The notes under the pieces: generated by a model
Seen by the model: only the letters and a program-made list of their open reading frames with translations
The model's database searches: none
Told to the model about the DNA's origin: nothing
Assembly (NCBI RefSeq): GCF_014268495.2
Contig: NZ_CP077087.1
Span: 4,478,501-4,542,500 of the forward strand
DNA from: Pseudomonas monsensis
GTDB lineage: Bacteria > Pseudomonadota > Gammaproteobacteria > Pseudomonadales > Pseudomonadaceae
Length of the DNA: 64,000 bases
Direction of reading: 5' to 3'
Position numbers and translations under genes: made by a program
Shown: positions 25,922 through 34,277 of the stretch, one piece after another
Layout: every line of letters starts with the position of its first letter
Numbering within the stretch: the first letter of the stretch is position 1

Positions 25922-28900
25922 TCAACCCGTGGAAACCGGCAGCGGCGCAAACAGCGCCTCAATGTCAGTCTGCTCCAGCTTGAACCCACCTGTCGTGCCA
26001 CCTTCCAGCACCGCCCCGGCCAGCGCAGCCTTTTCCTGCTGCAGTGCCTGGATTTTTTCCTCTACCGTGCCGCGGGCAATCAGCTTGTAAACGAATACCG
26101 GGTTGTTTTGCCCGATTCGATACGCGCGATCGGTGGCCTGATTCTCCACTGCCGGGTTCCACCAAGGGTCGAAGTGGATCACCGTGTCTGCCGCAGTCAG
26201 GTTCAAACCTGTGCCCCCGGCCTTCAGACTGATCAGAAACAGCGACACCTTGCCGCTCTGGAAGTCTTTCACTGGCGTGCGCCGATCTGCGGTTTCACCG
26301 GTCAGCAGCGAATAGCTGACTTCACGTTGCTGCAACTCTTGCTCGATCAAAGCCAGCATCGACGTGAACTGGGAGAACAGCAGGATCCTGCGACCCTCGC
26401 CAATCAGCTCTTCAAGCATCTCCATCAAACTGAGCAGCTTTCCACTCCCCGAACGCAGCGCCTTCGCAGTCAGCGGCATATTGATCAAGCGCAAGTCGCA
26501 ACAGACCTGACGCAGCTTGAGCAAGGCATCAAGAATGATGATCTGACTGCGTGCCACACCACTGCGGGCAATTTCGTCGCGGACTTTTTTGTCCATCGCC
26601 ACGCGAACCGTTTCATACACGTCGCGTTGACCGTCGCTGAGATCGACCCAATGCACAATTTCGGTTTTCGGTGGCAACTCGGTCGCCACCTGGTCCTTTT
26701 TGCGTCGCAGCAAGAACGGCTTTATTCGCGCCGTCAGATGCCGCATGCGCTCGGCGTTGCCGTGTTTTTCAATCGGTGTACGGTAATCACGATTGAACGC
26801 TTTACTGTCACCCAGCCAACCGGGCATCAAGAAGTGGAACTGCGACCACAACTCGCCCAAGTGGTTTTCCATTGGGGTGCCGCTCAAACACAAGCGCTGC
26901 CGGGCTTGCAAATCACGTGCGGCTTGAGCAGCCTTACTGACCGGATTCTTGATGTTCTGCGCCTCATCGAGAATCAGCACGCTCCAGAACTGCGGCTGCA
27001 GAACCTCAAGGTCCCTCGGCAACAAAGCGTAAGTGGTCAACACCAGATCGTATTCGGCAAAACTGGCGAAGTCTTTTTTCCGCCCCGCGCCATGTAGCGC
27101 CAGCACCCTCAACTGCGGCGTAAAACGCAACGCCTCGTCCAGCCAGTTAGGGATCAGACTGGTGGGCATTACCGCCAGCGCAGGACAATCAAGCCGCCCC
27201 GCCTGCTTTTCCGTCAACAGGTGCGCCAGGGTTTGCAGCGTTTTACCCAGCCCCATGTCATCGCCGAGGATACCGCCAACCTCCAGCTCACGCAGGGTTT
27301 GCATCCAGCTCAAGCCTTCGAGCTGATAGGGTCGCATCTGCGCATTGAGACCGAGCGGTGCTACGACTTGCGTGTAAGTGGATTCACGCAGGCGCCGGGC
27401 AAAATTGCGCAACCGTTCGCCGCCCTGCCATTCCAGCGATACACCTTCCAGCAAACTCAGGCGTGCTGCATCGGGAGCACTCAAGCGCAACTTATCGCCA
27501 TGATGATTGCCCAGATACAACTCGCTGAGTGTGGCCAGCAACGGTTTGACCCGACCAAAAGGCAGGGCGACTTTGCCACTGATGTTGGCGCTGAAGCGCC
27601 CGGCACCCAACTCGACCAACAGCAACTCATCATCACCGCGCTGAGCGAGGTTGGCTGGATCGAGAAGCATCGGCTGGGCGCGTAACAGGTGCAGAAAAAT
27701 CGGCAGCAGGCTGTGGCGCTCACCGTTGACGACAATCCCTAACTGCAGATCAAACCACTGCCGCCCCGACTCTTCCTCAACCTCGGCGTACCAGTGCTCG
27801 ACTTTCTCCACGTTGAAATGAAAGTTATGGCTGACGTCAATCTGCCAGCCTGCTTCACGCAGCGCGGGAATGCCATTCTGAGCAAATGTGAGCCAGGCTG
27901 AATCATCGGGCAGATCAAACCGCTCACCCGGATGATCAACGCTGCTTTTGCGCGTGGCCTTTTTGAAGCCGTGTTTCTGCAATTGCTGACGCAGGGCTTT
28001 TTCGGCGGCGGGCTGACGCTGAATCCGCTGGGTTTCAACGCCCGAAAGAACCACCACCTCCGGGTTGCGATCCTGTACGGGAAGACCGCCGTAGGTGAAC
28101 AGCAAAGCGGCTCGGTGCTCCGGCTCGTACTGCCAGCGAGTGTATCGCTTGCCGCTGGCGAGGGTCAGATGAGCCTTGGGCAAAACATCGTCGATGATCC
28201 GCTCCGTCAACTTGTGCGGTGGGGCGACCTGAGTAGCCACACTCATTCGATGGCTGAACTGCATGGCCTGACGTGCCGGAATCTCCGGCGCCAATGCTAG
28301 ATGACAGGCGAGCTTTTCATCGAACTCGCTGCATAGCGGGCCGATTTGTTGCCGCTCTCGATCCAGGTAATAAAGAGGTTCCAGCGCGAGCACTGTTTCC
28401 ACTGACGCTTCATCACTGCTCCATTGCGGGCGAAAACTGCCATTGGCTTGTTCGGCCCAGGCAAACTGCGCGCTTCTGCTCGCGCCCGAAGTCAGCGGCT
28501 GCAATGTTTCAAAATCCAGATACAGGCGCCGCGTGTTCAACAACATTTCGAGCAATTCGGCGCCACTGCGACCATCCAGCGGATAGCCGCTGTAATAGGC
28601 ATGATGGGAGTGCGTGGCCACCAACAGCCTGGCAATCCGCAGGTCCAGTTCGTTCAGATAACCGGGCTGGCGCATCAGCATGTCTGATAGCGAAAACAAC
28701 GGTTTGACGTCGCGCAGCTCGCCACTCTTGAGCTGGTAGACCTTGAATATTTCGACCAGCCATTTACCCGAAACCGGCGTGGCCTTGAGTTTGTAAAACA
28801 GTCGCGTACTGGCCGCTTGCGAGGTCTCTTCAAAAGACTGGGTCGCCACAGGAATAGTGGAAAGCCAGTGCTCCAGTGCTCTATTCAACTGAACCGGGGC

Positions 28901-29215
28901 ATCACGGTCAGTCTCTTCAGCCCCGCGATCCTGCAAGTGAAAGAGCACCGCTGCGCTGTGCTTACAGTTGATTTCCACCGGGCAGGAGCAAAAGCATCGC
29001 AGGCCGAATCGCTCCTGCTCATCTTTAACCAGATAGATGACCTGTTGATAAACGTAACTTTCAGAACCCGCGCAGGCCGCCTCAATCATCTCGTCATCGA
29101 CCAAATGGATTTTTATCCGGTCCTCGATGGCGTAAACGCGGGCTTTGGCCAAAGCATTACGGTTGAAGGCCTCAGTCCATGGCAGCGAGTGAAGCTGACT
29201 GATGATTATCGTCAT
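25922..29215 (-). CDS. SNF2/Rad54-type DNA translocase with SWIM zinc finger (copy B)
   Basis: This 1097-residue protein has the same architecture as copy A: SWIM motif CSCPVEINCKH near residue 75, a much longer middle region, then the motor (DDMGLGKTLQT about 655, LDEAQNIKN about 750, LSGTPMEN, and DPWWNPAVENQATDRAYRIGQ about 1017). The motors are highly alike, while the N-terminal halves differ and account for the ~200 extra residues. It starts 15 bases after mtnP and is probably cotranscribed with nagZ and mtnP. Copy A and copy B stop 74 bases apart, facing each other. Confidence 0.88.
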   Translation of the reverse strand: MTIIISQLHSLPWTEAFNRNALAKARVYAIEDRIKIHLVDDEMIEAACAGSESYVYQQVIYLVKDEQERFGLRCFCSCPVEINCKHSAAVLFHLQDRGAEETDRDAPVQLNRALEHWLSTIPVATQSFEETSQAASTRLFYKLKATPVSGKWLVEIFKVYQLKSGELRDVKPLFSLSDMLMRQPGYLNELDLRIARLLVATHSHHAYYSGYPLDGRSGAELLEMLLNTRRLYLDFETLQPLTSGASRSAQFAWAEQANGSFRPQWSSDEASVETVLALEPLYYLDRERQQIGPLCSEFDEKLACHLALAPEIPARQAMQFSHRMSVATQVAPPHKLTERIIDDVLPKAHLTLASGKRYTRWQYEPEHRAALLFTYGGLPVQDRNPEVVVLSGVETQRIQRQPAAEKALRQQLQKHGFKKATRKSSVDHPGERFDLPDDSAWLTFAQNGIPALREAGWQIDVSHNFHFNVEKVEHWYAEVEEESGRQWFDLQLGIVVNGERHSLLPIFLHLLRAQPMLLDPANLAQRGDDELLLVELGAGRFSANISGKVALPFGRVKPLLATLSELYLGNHHGDKLRLSAPDAARLSLLEGVSLEWQGGERLRNFARRLRESTYTQVVAPLGLNAQMRPYQLEGLSWMQTLRELEVGGILGDDMGLGKTLQTLAHLLTEKQAGRLDCPALAVMPTSLIPNWLDEALRFTPQLRVLALHGAGRKKDFASFAEYDLVLTTYALLPRDLEVLQPQFWSVLILDEAQNIKNPVSKAAQAARDLQARQRLCLSGTPMENHLGELWSQFHFLMPGWLGDSKAFNRDYRTPIEKHGNAERMRHLTARIKPFLLRRKKDQVATELPPKTEIVHWVDLSDGQRDVYETVRVAMDKKVRDEIARSGVARSQIIILDALLKLRQVCCDLRLINMPLTAKALRSGSGKLLSLMEMLEELIGEGRRILLFSQFTSMLALIEQELQQREVSYSLLTGETADRRTPVKDFQSGKVSLFLISLKAGGTGLNLTAADTVIHFDPWWNPAVENQATDRAYRIGQNNPVFVYKLIARGTVEEKIQALQQEKAALAGAVLEGGTTGGFKLEQTDIEALFAPLPVSTG

Positions 29216-29230
29216 GGCGCTGTCAGCCTT

Positions 29231-29968
29231 TCACCCAGCCAATACCCGTGCCAGCACTGATTTCACCTTGCCCATGCCGCCCTGCAACGCCTGTTCGATC
29301 TCGGCCATGGTGATCACCGCGGTGGACTTGCCCGCCGCCGGATTGACCACCAGCGCCAGACATGCGTAATCCAGTTCGAGTTCACGCGCCAGCGCCGCTT
29401 CCGGCATGCCGGTCATGCCAACGATGTCGCAGCCATCACGCTCCAGACGCACGATTTCGGCCACAGTCTCCAGACGCGGGCCCTGGGTGCAGGCATACAC
29501 ACCTTGATCGCTGTATTCGCAACCCTCGGCGGCCACTGCGGCAATCAACTGCTGACGCAGCGGTTCGCTGTAGGGGAAGCTGAAGTCAATGTGGGTGACA
29601 TGTTCGAGATCGTCGGCGAAAAACGTGTGTTCACGGCCGCTGGTGTAGTCAACGATCTGATGCGGCACGCAGAAATGCCCGGTGCGCATCGCCGGGTGAA
29701 TCCCGCCTACGGCATTCACCGCGATGATCGCTTCAGCCCCGGCCTGCTTCAACGCCCACAGGTTGGCGCGGTAGTTGACCTTGTGCGGCGGGAAGCGATG
29801 CGGGTGGCCGTGACGGGCGAGGAACAGCACCTCCTTGCCGGCATACTCACCGACCTGCACCTCGGCCGAAGGCGCGCCATAAGGCGTGTCCACGGCCAGC
29901 GACTGACGAATGCTCAAGCCTTCGAGCCGGGTCAGGCCGGTGCCACCGATGATCGCGTATACCGTCAT
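29231..29968 (-). CDS. mtnP: S-methyl-5'-thioinosine phosphorylase
   Basis: This 245-residue enzyme is a class II purine nucleoside phosphorylase: phosphate loop GGTGLTRL, RHGHPHRFPPHKVNYRAN and NAVGGIHP, and the purine pocket region GMTGMPEAALAREL. Pseudomonads first deaminate methylthioadenosine and then cleave methylthioinosine with this enzyme (MTIP), so it is a methionine-salvage step; some databases use mtnP or mtiP. A true MTAP cannot be excluded from motifs alone. It sits 12 bases after nagZ and 15 before SNF2 copy B. Confidence 0.88.
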   Translation of the reverse strand: MTVYAIIGGTGLTRLEGLSIRQSLAVDTPYGAPSAEVQVGEYAGKEVLFLARHGHPHRFPPHKVNYRANLWALKQAGAEAIIAVNAVGGIHPAMRTGHFCVPHQIVDYTSGREHTFFADDLEHVTHIDFSFPYSEPLRQQLIAAVAAEGCEYSDQGVYACTQGPRLETVAEIVRLERDGCDIVGMTGMPEAALARELELDYACLALVVNPAAGKSTAVITMAEIEQALQGGMGKVKSVLARVLAG

Positions 29969-29980
29969 AGGGAAACGTCC

Positions 29981-30991
29981 TTAATCAATCAGTTGAGCGT
30001 CTTTGAGCGCGCCGATGGCGGTGAGCCAGCGCGGATCCTGGCGGTAATCGGTGCTGGCGAACGCCTGGCCACGCATGCGCGCAATGCGGGCAGAAGGTTT
30101 GACCTTCAACCGTTGCGCGGCACTCAGGGCCAGTTCGGCCGCCGCACGGTCGTTGCACACCAGGCCCATGTCGCAGCCGGCGCTCAGGGCCGCTTCGATA
30201 CGGCTGGCAGCATCGCCCACGACATGGGCACCGGCCATCGACAGATCGTCGCTGAAGATCACACCGTCAAACTGCAACTCGCCACGCAGGATGTCCTGCA
30301 ACCAGCGCCGGGAGAAACCGGCAGGCTGCGAATCCACTTGCGGATAAATGACGTGGGCCGGCATGACAGCGGCCAGTTGTTGGCTGAGTCGGGCGAACGG
30401 TACGAGGTCATGGGCGCGGATCTCGTCGAGGCTGCGCTCGTCGTTCGGGATCGCAACGTGTGAGTCGGCTTCGGCCCAACCATGACCGGGGAAGTGCTTG
30501 CCAGTGGCGGCCATGCCGGCACTGTTCATACCGCGAATGAACGCCCCGGCGAGCAGTGCTGCGCGCTCCGGATCACCTTCGAACGAACGGGTACCCACCA
30601 CCGCACTGCGCTGATAATCCAGATCCAGCACCGGGGCGAAGCTCAGGTCGAGGCCGACCGCCAGCACTTCGGTGGCCATGATCCAGCCGCATTGCTCGGC
30701 GAGGTATTCGGCATTCGGATTGTCAGCGATGGCGCGCATGGCCGGCAGACGCACAAAGCCCTGACGCAGGCGCTGCACGCGACCGCCCTCCTGGTCCACC
30801 GCCAGCAACAGATCCGGGCGAATGGCGCGAATGGCCGCGCTCAGCTCACGCACCTGCCGTGGATGCTCGATGTTGCGGGCAAAAATGATCAGGCCACCCA
30901 CTTCGGGCTGGCGCAACAATTGGCGATCTTCGGCCGTCAGCCAGGTACCGGCGACGTCCACCATCAACGAGCCTTGCAGGCCAGCAGTCAT
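29981..30991 (-). CDS. nagZ: Beta-N-acetylhexosaminidase (cytoplasmic, muropeptide recycling)
   Basis: This 336-residue GH3 enzyme has the signature KHFPGHGWAEADSH and the nucleophile region VIFSDDLSMAG. It removes GlcNAc from recycled anhydro-muropeptides; its products regulate ampC-type beta-lactamase in pseudomonads. There is no signal peptide, in keeping with a cytoplasmic location. AAGGAA precedes the ATG. The start overlaps the stop of a small upstream frame (ATGA). It heads the nagZ-mtnP-SNF2 copy B run. Confidence 0.94.
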   Translation of the reverse strand: MTAGLQGSLMVDVAGTWLTAEDRQLLRQPEVGGLIIFARNIEHPRQVRELSAAIRAIRPDLLLAVDQEGGRVQRLRQGFVRLPAMRAIADNPNAEYLAEQCGWIMATEVLAVGLDLSFAPVLDLDYQRSAVVGTRSFEGDPERAALLAGAFIRGMNSAGMAATGKHFPGHGWAEADSHVAIPNDERSLDEIRAHDLVPFARLSQQLAAVMPAHVIYPQVDSQPAGFSRRWLQDILRGELQFDGVIFSDDLSMAGAHVVGDAASRIEAALSAGCDMGLVCNDRAAAELALSAAQRLKVKPSARIARMRGQAFASTDYRQDPRWLTAIGALKDAQLID

Positions 30992-31101
30992 AGAGATTCC
31001 TTGAAAACGAAAAACCCGATCCGCATGTAATCGCTGCCGTGGGCAGTGCCCGGCAGGTCAGCGGTTTTCATCAGAATCGGGTTCAGAACGAGAGTCGGCA
31101 T
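30988..31101 (-). CDS. Candidate 37-residue leader ORF coupled to nagZ
   Basis: An open frame of 37 codons (begins MPTLVLNPILMK, ends FFVFKESL) terminates in TGA overlapping the nagZ ATG (ATGA), the typical arrangement for translational coupling. The nagZ Shine-Dalgarno lies inside it. No Shine-Dalgarno is visible before its own ATG at 31101, and an internal ATG at codon 11 is an alternative. I recognise no family. It may be a real leader peptide or chance. Confidence 0.3.
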   Translation of the reverse strand: MPTLVLNPILMKTADLPGTAHGSDYMRIGFFVFKESL

Positions 31102-31149
31102 GGGCGGCTAGCTTAGCGGATACAAGCTGCTGCGCCCACCCGTGCGCGG

Positions 31150-31857
31150 TCAAACCTTGGCGGCGACCGGCGTCGATTTGCTGCGCGGACGCAGTTGTGC
31201 GGTGGCCATCGCCGCATCGGTGACACCGGTTTCGGCGCGCATGCCGGCCGCCAGGAACGGCACCATCAGGCGCATGACCTGTTCGATGGAGGTGTTGACG
31301 CCGAAATCGGTCTCGGCAATTGCACGCAGCGCCTTGATACCGGACATGCTGAACGCTGCGGCGCCGAGCATGAAGTGCACGCGCCAGAACAGCTCGATCG
31401 GTGGAATCCGTGGTGCGGACTCATTGACCAGCAGCATGTAACGACGGAACACCTTGCCGTACATGTCTTCAAGGTAACGCCGCAGGTGACCCTGGCTCTG
31501 GCTGAACGCAAGACCCAGCAAACGCATGAAGATCGACAGGTCGTTGCCGCTGCGCGGCTGAACCACCAGAGCCTGTTCGACAAGGATTTCCAGCAGCTCT
31601 TCGAGGGTCGGCTTGTTTTCAGGCTTGGCCTGACGCCGCTCCAGTTCTTTATCGAGGCTGATGCAGAACGGCCCGAGAAAACGCGAGAACACCGCCTGGA
31701 TCAACGCTTTTTTCGAACCGAAGTGATAGTTCACCGCTGCCAGGTTGACGCCTGCCTTGCTGGTGATCAAACGCAATGAGGTTTCAGCGAAACCTTTCTC
31801 CGCGAACAACTGCTCGGCAGCATCAAGAATGCGTTCAACGGTTTCCGACTGGGCCAT
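31150..31857 (-). CDS. psrA: TetR-family fatty-acid-responsive regulator PsrA
   Basis: This 235-residue regulator has an N-terminal TetR helix-turn-helix (ILDAAEQLFAEKGFAETSLR, then GVNLAAVNYHFGSKKALI) and a long ligand domain. PsrA represses its own gene and fatty-acid degradation genes such as fadBA5 and activates rpoS in P. aeruginosa; long-chain fatty acids release it from DNA. The ATG at 31857 gives the usual start MAQSETVERIL. Two abutting palindromes fitting its consensus lie just upstream, and fadBA lies about 9 kb away in this window. Confidence 0.92.
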   Translation of the reverse strand: MAQSETVERILDAAEQLFAEKGFAETSLRLITSKAGVNLAAVNYHFGSKKALIQAVFSRFLGPFCISLDKELERRQAKPENKPTLEELLEILVEQALVVQPRSGNDLSIFMRLLGLAFSQSQGHLRRYLEDMYGKVFRRYMLLVNESAPRIPPIELFWRVHFMLGAAAFSMSGIKALRAIAETDFGVNTSIEQVMRLMVPFLAAGMRAETGVTDAAMATAQLRPRSKSTPVAAKV

Positions 31858-31872
31858 GGCTACTCCGCCTGA

Positions 31873-31899
31873 CAAACACTTGTTTGAAACATACGTTTC
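31873..31899. promoter_or_regulatory. Double PsrA operator upstream of psrA
   Basis: CAAAC-ACTT-GTTTG (31873-31886) and GAAAC-ATAC-GTTTC (31886-31899) both fit the published PsrA pattern (C/G)AAAC-N2-4-GTTT(G/C). They share the G at 31886, so their centres are 13 bases apart, a little more than one helical turn. The site starts 16 bases before the psrA ATG and fits autorepression. Confidence 0.82.
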
Positions 31900-32024
31900 A
31901 GCCTGTGCCTTGTCAAGCCTGCCGGTTCGTTTTGGGAATGGTCGGTCAGCTATTTAACCACACAAGCCCATCGCATTAATAAACACCCCTGCCGACCGTC
32001 TGGCGGCCGGTAAAAAAACGGGCA

Positions 32025-32076
32025 TTGCCAAGACCGCTTCACTGTATATAATCCCAGTCACTGTATAAAAAGACAG
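32025..32076 (+). promoter_or_regulatory. lexA promoter with two SOS boxes
   Basis: TTGCCA (32025-32030) and a perfect TATAAT (32047-32052) are spaced 16 bases apart. Two LexA boxes fit CTG-N10-CAG: CTGTATATAATCCCAG (32042-32057), which covers the -10 element, and CTGTATAAAAAGACAG (32061-32076) just downstream. LexA should thus block polymerase binding and repress itself and sulA. Confidence 0.92.
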
Positions 32077-32086
32077 AGCGATCAAT

Positions 32087-32695
32087 ATGCTAAAGCTGAC
32101 GCCACGCCAAGCCGAGATTCTGGCCTTTATCAAACGCTGCCTCGAAGACAACGGCTACCCGCCAACCCGTGCGGAAATCGCTCAGGAGCTGGGCTTCAAG
32201 TCGCCCAACGCGGCAGAAGAACACCTGAAGGCACTGGCCCGCAAGGGCGCCATCGAGATGACGCCTGGCGCTTCCCGCGGCATTCGCATCCCGGGCTTCG
32301 AAGCCAAGGCCGACGACTCCACCCTGCCGATCATTGGCCGGGTCGCTGCCGGCGCACCGATTCTCGCCCAGCAGCACATCGAAGAATCCTGCAACATCAA
32401 CCCTGCCTTCTTCCATCCACGCGCCGACTACCTGCTGCGCGTTCACGGCATGAGCATGAAGGACATCGGTATTTTCGACGGTGACCTGCTGGCGGTTCAT
32501 ACCACCCGCGAAGCCCGTAACGGCCAGGTTGTCGTGGCGCGAATCGGTGATGAAGTGACCGTCAAACGCTTCAAGCGTGAAGGCAGCAAGGTCTGGCTGA
32601 TCGCCGAAAACCCTGAGTTCGCTCCTATCGAAGTTGACCTGAAAGATCAGGAACTGGTGATCGAAGGCTTGAGTGTCGGCGTAATCCGCCGCTAA
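32087..32695 (+). CDS. lexA: LexA repressor of the SOS response
   Basis: This 202-residue protein has an N-terminal winged helix (residues 1-65) and a C-terminal serine peptidase. The self-cleavage bond is Ala88-Gly89 in GRVAAGAPIL, with catalytic Ser123 (HGMSMKDIG) and Lys160 (VTVKRFK). On binding to RecA filaments it cleaves itself and SOS genes are derepressed. Two SOS boxes precede it. sulA follows after 10 bases. Confidence 0.97.
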   Translation: MLKLTPRQAEILAFIKRCLEDNGYPPTRAEIAQELGFKSPNAAEEHLKALARKGAIEMTPGASRGIRIPGFEAKADDSTLPIIGRVAAGAPILAQQHIEESCNINPAFFHPRADYLLRVHGMSMKDIGIFDGDLLAVHTTREARNGQVVVARIGDEVTVKRFKREGSKVWLIAENPEFAPIEVDLKDQELVIEGLSVGVIRR

Positions 32696-32705
32696 AGGAG
32701 GCTTT

Positions 32706-33179
32706 ATGCAGTTCCCACACACACCTCAGCAAACACAACTGCCTTTATTCGAAGCGTTTCTGGCGCAACCGATGGCGCCGATCCTGAAAGAAGTGGTCGA
32801 GCGTCCCTGGAATGCCGAACCCGAAGTATTCAGTGAGCTGTCACTGCGCGGTGCGGCCGGGAACTGCCTGAACCTGCTCGCCCCGATCCTGCGCGAACTC
32901 AGCGAGGACCAGGACGCACGCTGGCTGACGCTGATTGCGCCACCGGCCAGCCTGACCCAGGCATGGCTTCGGGATGCGGGCCTGAATCGTGAACGGATTC
33001 TACTGCTGCAACCGCGCGGCACTCAGAGCGCCCAGCAACTGGCCTGCGAAGCACTGCGCCTGGCGCGCAGTCATACGGTGGTGACCTGGCTCAACCCGCT
33101 GAATGCCCAATCGCGGCAACAACTGATCAGCGCTGCACGCACGGGCGACGCTCAAAGCCTGAACATCCGATTGGGTTGA
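32706..33179 (+). CDS. sulA: SOS cell-division inhibitor SulA
   Basis: This 157-residue protein is the pseudomonad SulA, which binds FtsZ and blocks septation during DNA damage. Recognisable parts are the core RWLTLIAPPASLTQAWLRDAGLN and RILLLQPRGTQSAQQL and a C-terminal LNPLNAQSRQQL stretch. It has no SOS box of its own and relies on the lexA promoter, as the pair is separated by only 10 bases with AAAGGAGG before its ATG. Confidence 0.92.
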   Translation: MQFPHTPQQTQLPLFEAFLAQPMAPILKEVVERPWNAEPEVFSELSLRGAAGNCLNLLAPILRELSEDQDARWLTLIAPPASLTQAWLRDAGLNRERILLLQPRGTQSAQQLACEALRLARSHTVVTWLNPLNAQSRQQLISAARTGDAQSLNIRLG

Positions 33180-33269
33180 CTCACTGACAACGCGCGCTGT
33201 TTGGAGCGCAGGGCTTCTCCAGGGACAGAGAAGCCGATCTGAAGCGGTACCGACAAAAACAGGCAGGGA

Positions 33270-33503
33270 TCAATGAAGAACCCGTGGCCCCTCATCTTTA
33301 TCAAACTCACCTTCGATCATCCGACCCGCCATCTGCACGCCAACACTCAACATCGCCTTGGCGATCTCGACATGCTGCCCCTGCAGGAACGTCTTGGCAT
33401 CCTCGGAGAAATCCAGCGTCACCAGAGAACCCTCGTCCTCAGCCCTGCGCAGTTCGATTCGGCCGTCTGGTAACTCGACAATTTCTAGAAAGGACGTTGG
33501 CAT
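33270..33503 (-). CDS. Conserved hypothetical small protein
   Basis: A 77-residue acidic protein starting MPTSFLEIVELPDGRIELRR and ending in an acidic DKDEGPRVLH tail. No signal peptide, TM or known domain. I place the start at 33503 because GGAG lies about 11 bases upstream and the protein begins neatly there; the frame is open for 28 further codons to an ATG at 33587. A homologue sits next to sulA in P. aeruginosa, as I remember. Function is unknown. Confidence 0.65.
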   Translation of the reverse strand: MPTSFLEIVELPDGRIELRRAEDEGSLVTLDFSEDAKTFLQGQHVEIAKAMLSVGVQMAGRMIEGEFDKDEGPRVLH

Positions 33504-33609
33504 ATAGGTCTGTTCTCCACGAAAGGCAGGGATTATATAGACATCATTCAGGCTTCGCTCGGGATCTTGACCAGCAGCATGTTTCATATTGCCACCGTGT
33601 CAATCGACC

Positions 33610-34134
33610 TCAACACTCGTTCAATCCTTCGCGAAAACGAATGGCCAAGCCTTTGAGATTCTGCCGCCAGCTCTCCAGCTCTTCGCGAGTCAGTTCCTGC
33701 GGCGCCTCCTCTTCATCCAGATTAACGGCCTGAATCAACGGCTGCGTCACATCGCCCTTGGGCTTGTGCGGCACCCGTGGAGGCTGGAACAGCGCCGAAT
33801 GCGCCGCCAATAGTTTCGCCAGCCAGGTTTCCGGATTACCTGCCAGCTCAATCATCTCGGCCAATTCGGGGATCGCAATCGTTTCCAGCACTTCGCGGGT
33901 CAGCAAAACCTCGGCTCGAGGCGCGCTGGCCTGGGGCAAACGATAGAACCCGGCAATCTCATGGCATAAACCCAACAGCGCGCCATAGAGGTGGAATAAC
34001 GCGGATTCACGTCCCGCCTGAATCAACGCCAACGCGTTCATCGCTCGCCCCTCTTCGGCGCGCGCCAGCGCTTCCAGCGACAAGCCGGCAAAATAGATCT
34101 TCTGATTGGTGCGGGTATAGAGTTCGTGCGCCAT
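33610..34134 (-). CDS. DUF6586-like hypothetical protein
   Basis: A 174-residue helical protein starting MAHELYTRTNQKIYFAGLSL. The first half is rich in Ala and Leu, while the second half has a Pro/Glu-rich hinge (LDEEEAPQELTREELESW). No signal peptide, TM or catalytic motif is visible. It lies between sulA and topA, where pseudomonads carry a conserved protein of this size. Function is unknown. The ATG at 34134 has GGAGA upstream. Confidence 0.65.
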   Translation of the reverse strand: MAHELYTRTNQKIYFAGLSLEALARAEEGRAMNALALIQAGRESALFHLYGALLGLCHEIAGFYRLPQASAPRAEVLLTREVLETIAIPELAEMIELAGNPETWLAKLLAAHSALFQPPRVPHKPKGDVTQPLIQAVNLDEEEAPQELTREELESWRQNLKGLAIRFREGLNEC

Positions 34135-34220
34135 GCCGGCAGTCTCCACAGCGAAATAATTACGTCACACAGACCTGACAGTGTCATGGATCAGCGGAGC
34201 CGACCGCAAGCATAAAACAA

Positions 34221-34261
34221 AAAGGCCGCATGAAACCCGAGGGTCATCATGCGGCCTTTTG
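34221..34261. terminator. Terminator of topA
   Basis: GGCCGCATGA / TCATGCGGCC forms a 10-base stem with a 13-base loop and is bordered by A and T runs. It is placed just after the topA stop (minus strand). Confidence 0.85.
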
Positions 34262-34277
34262 TGTATCGGACCGGCGC

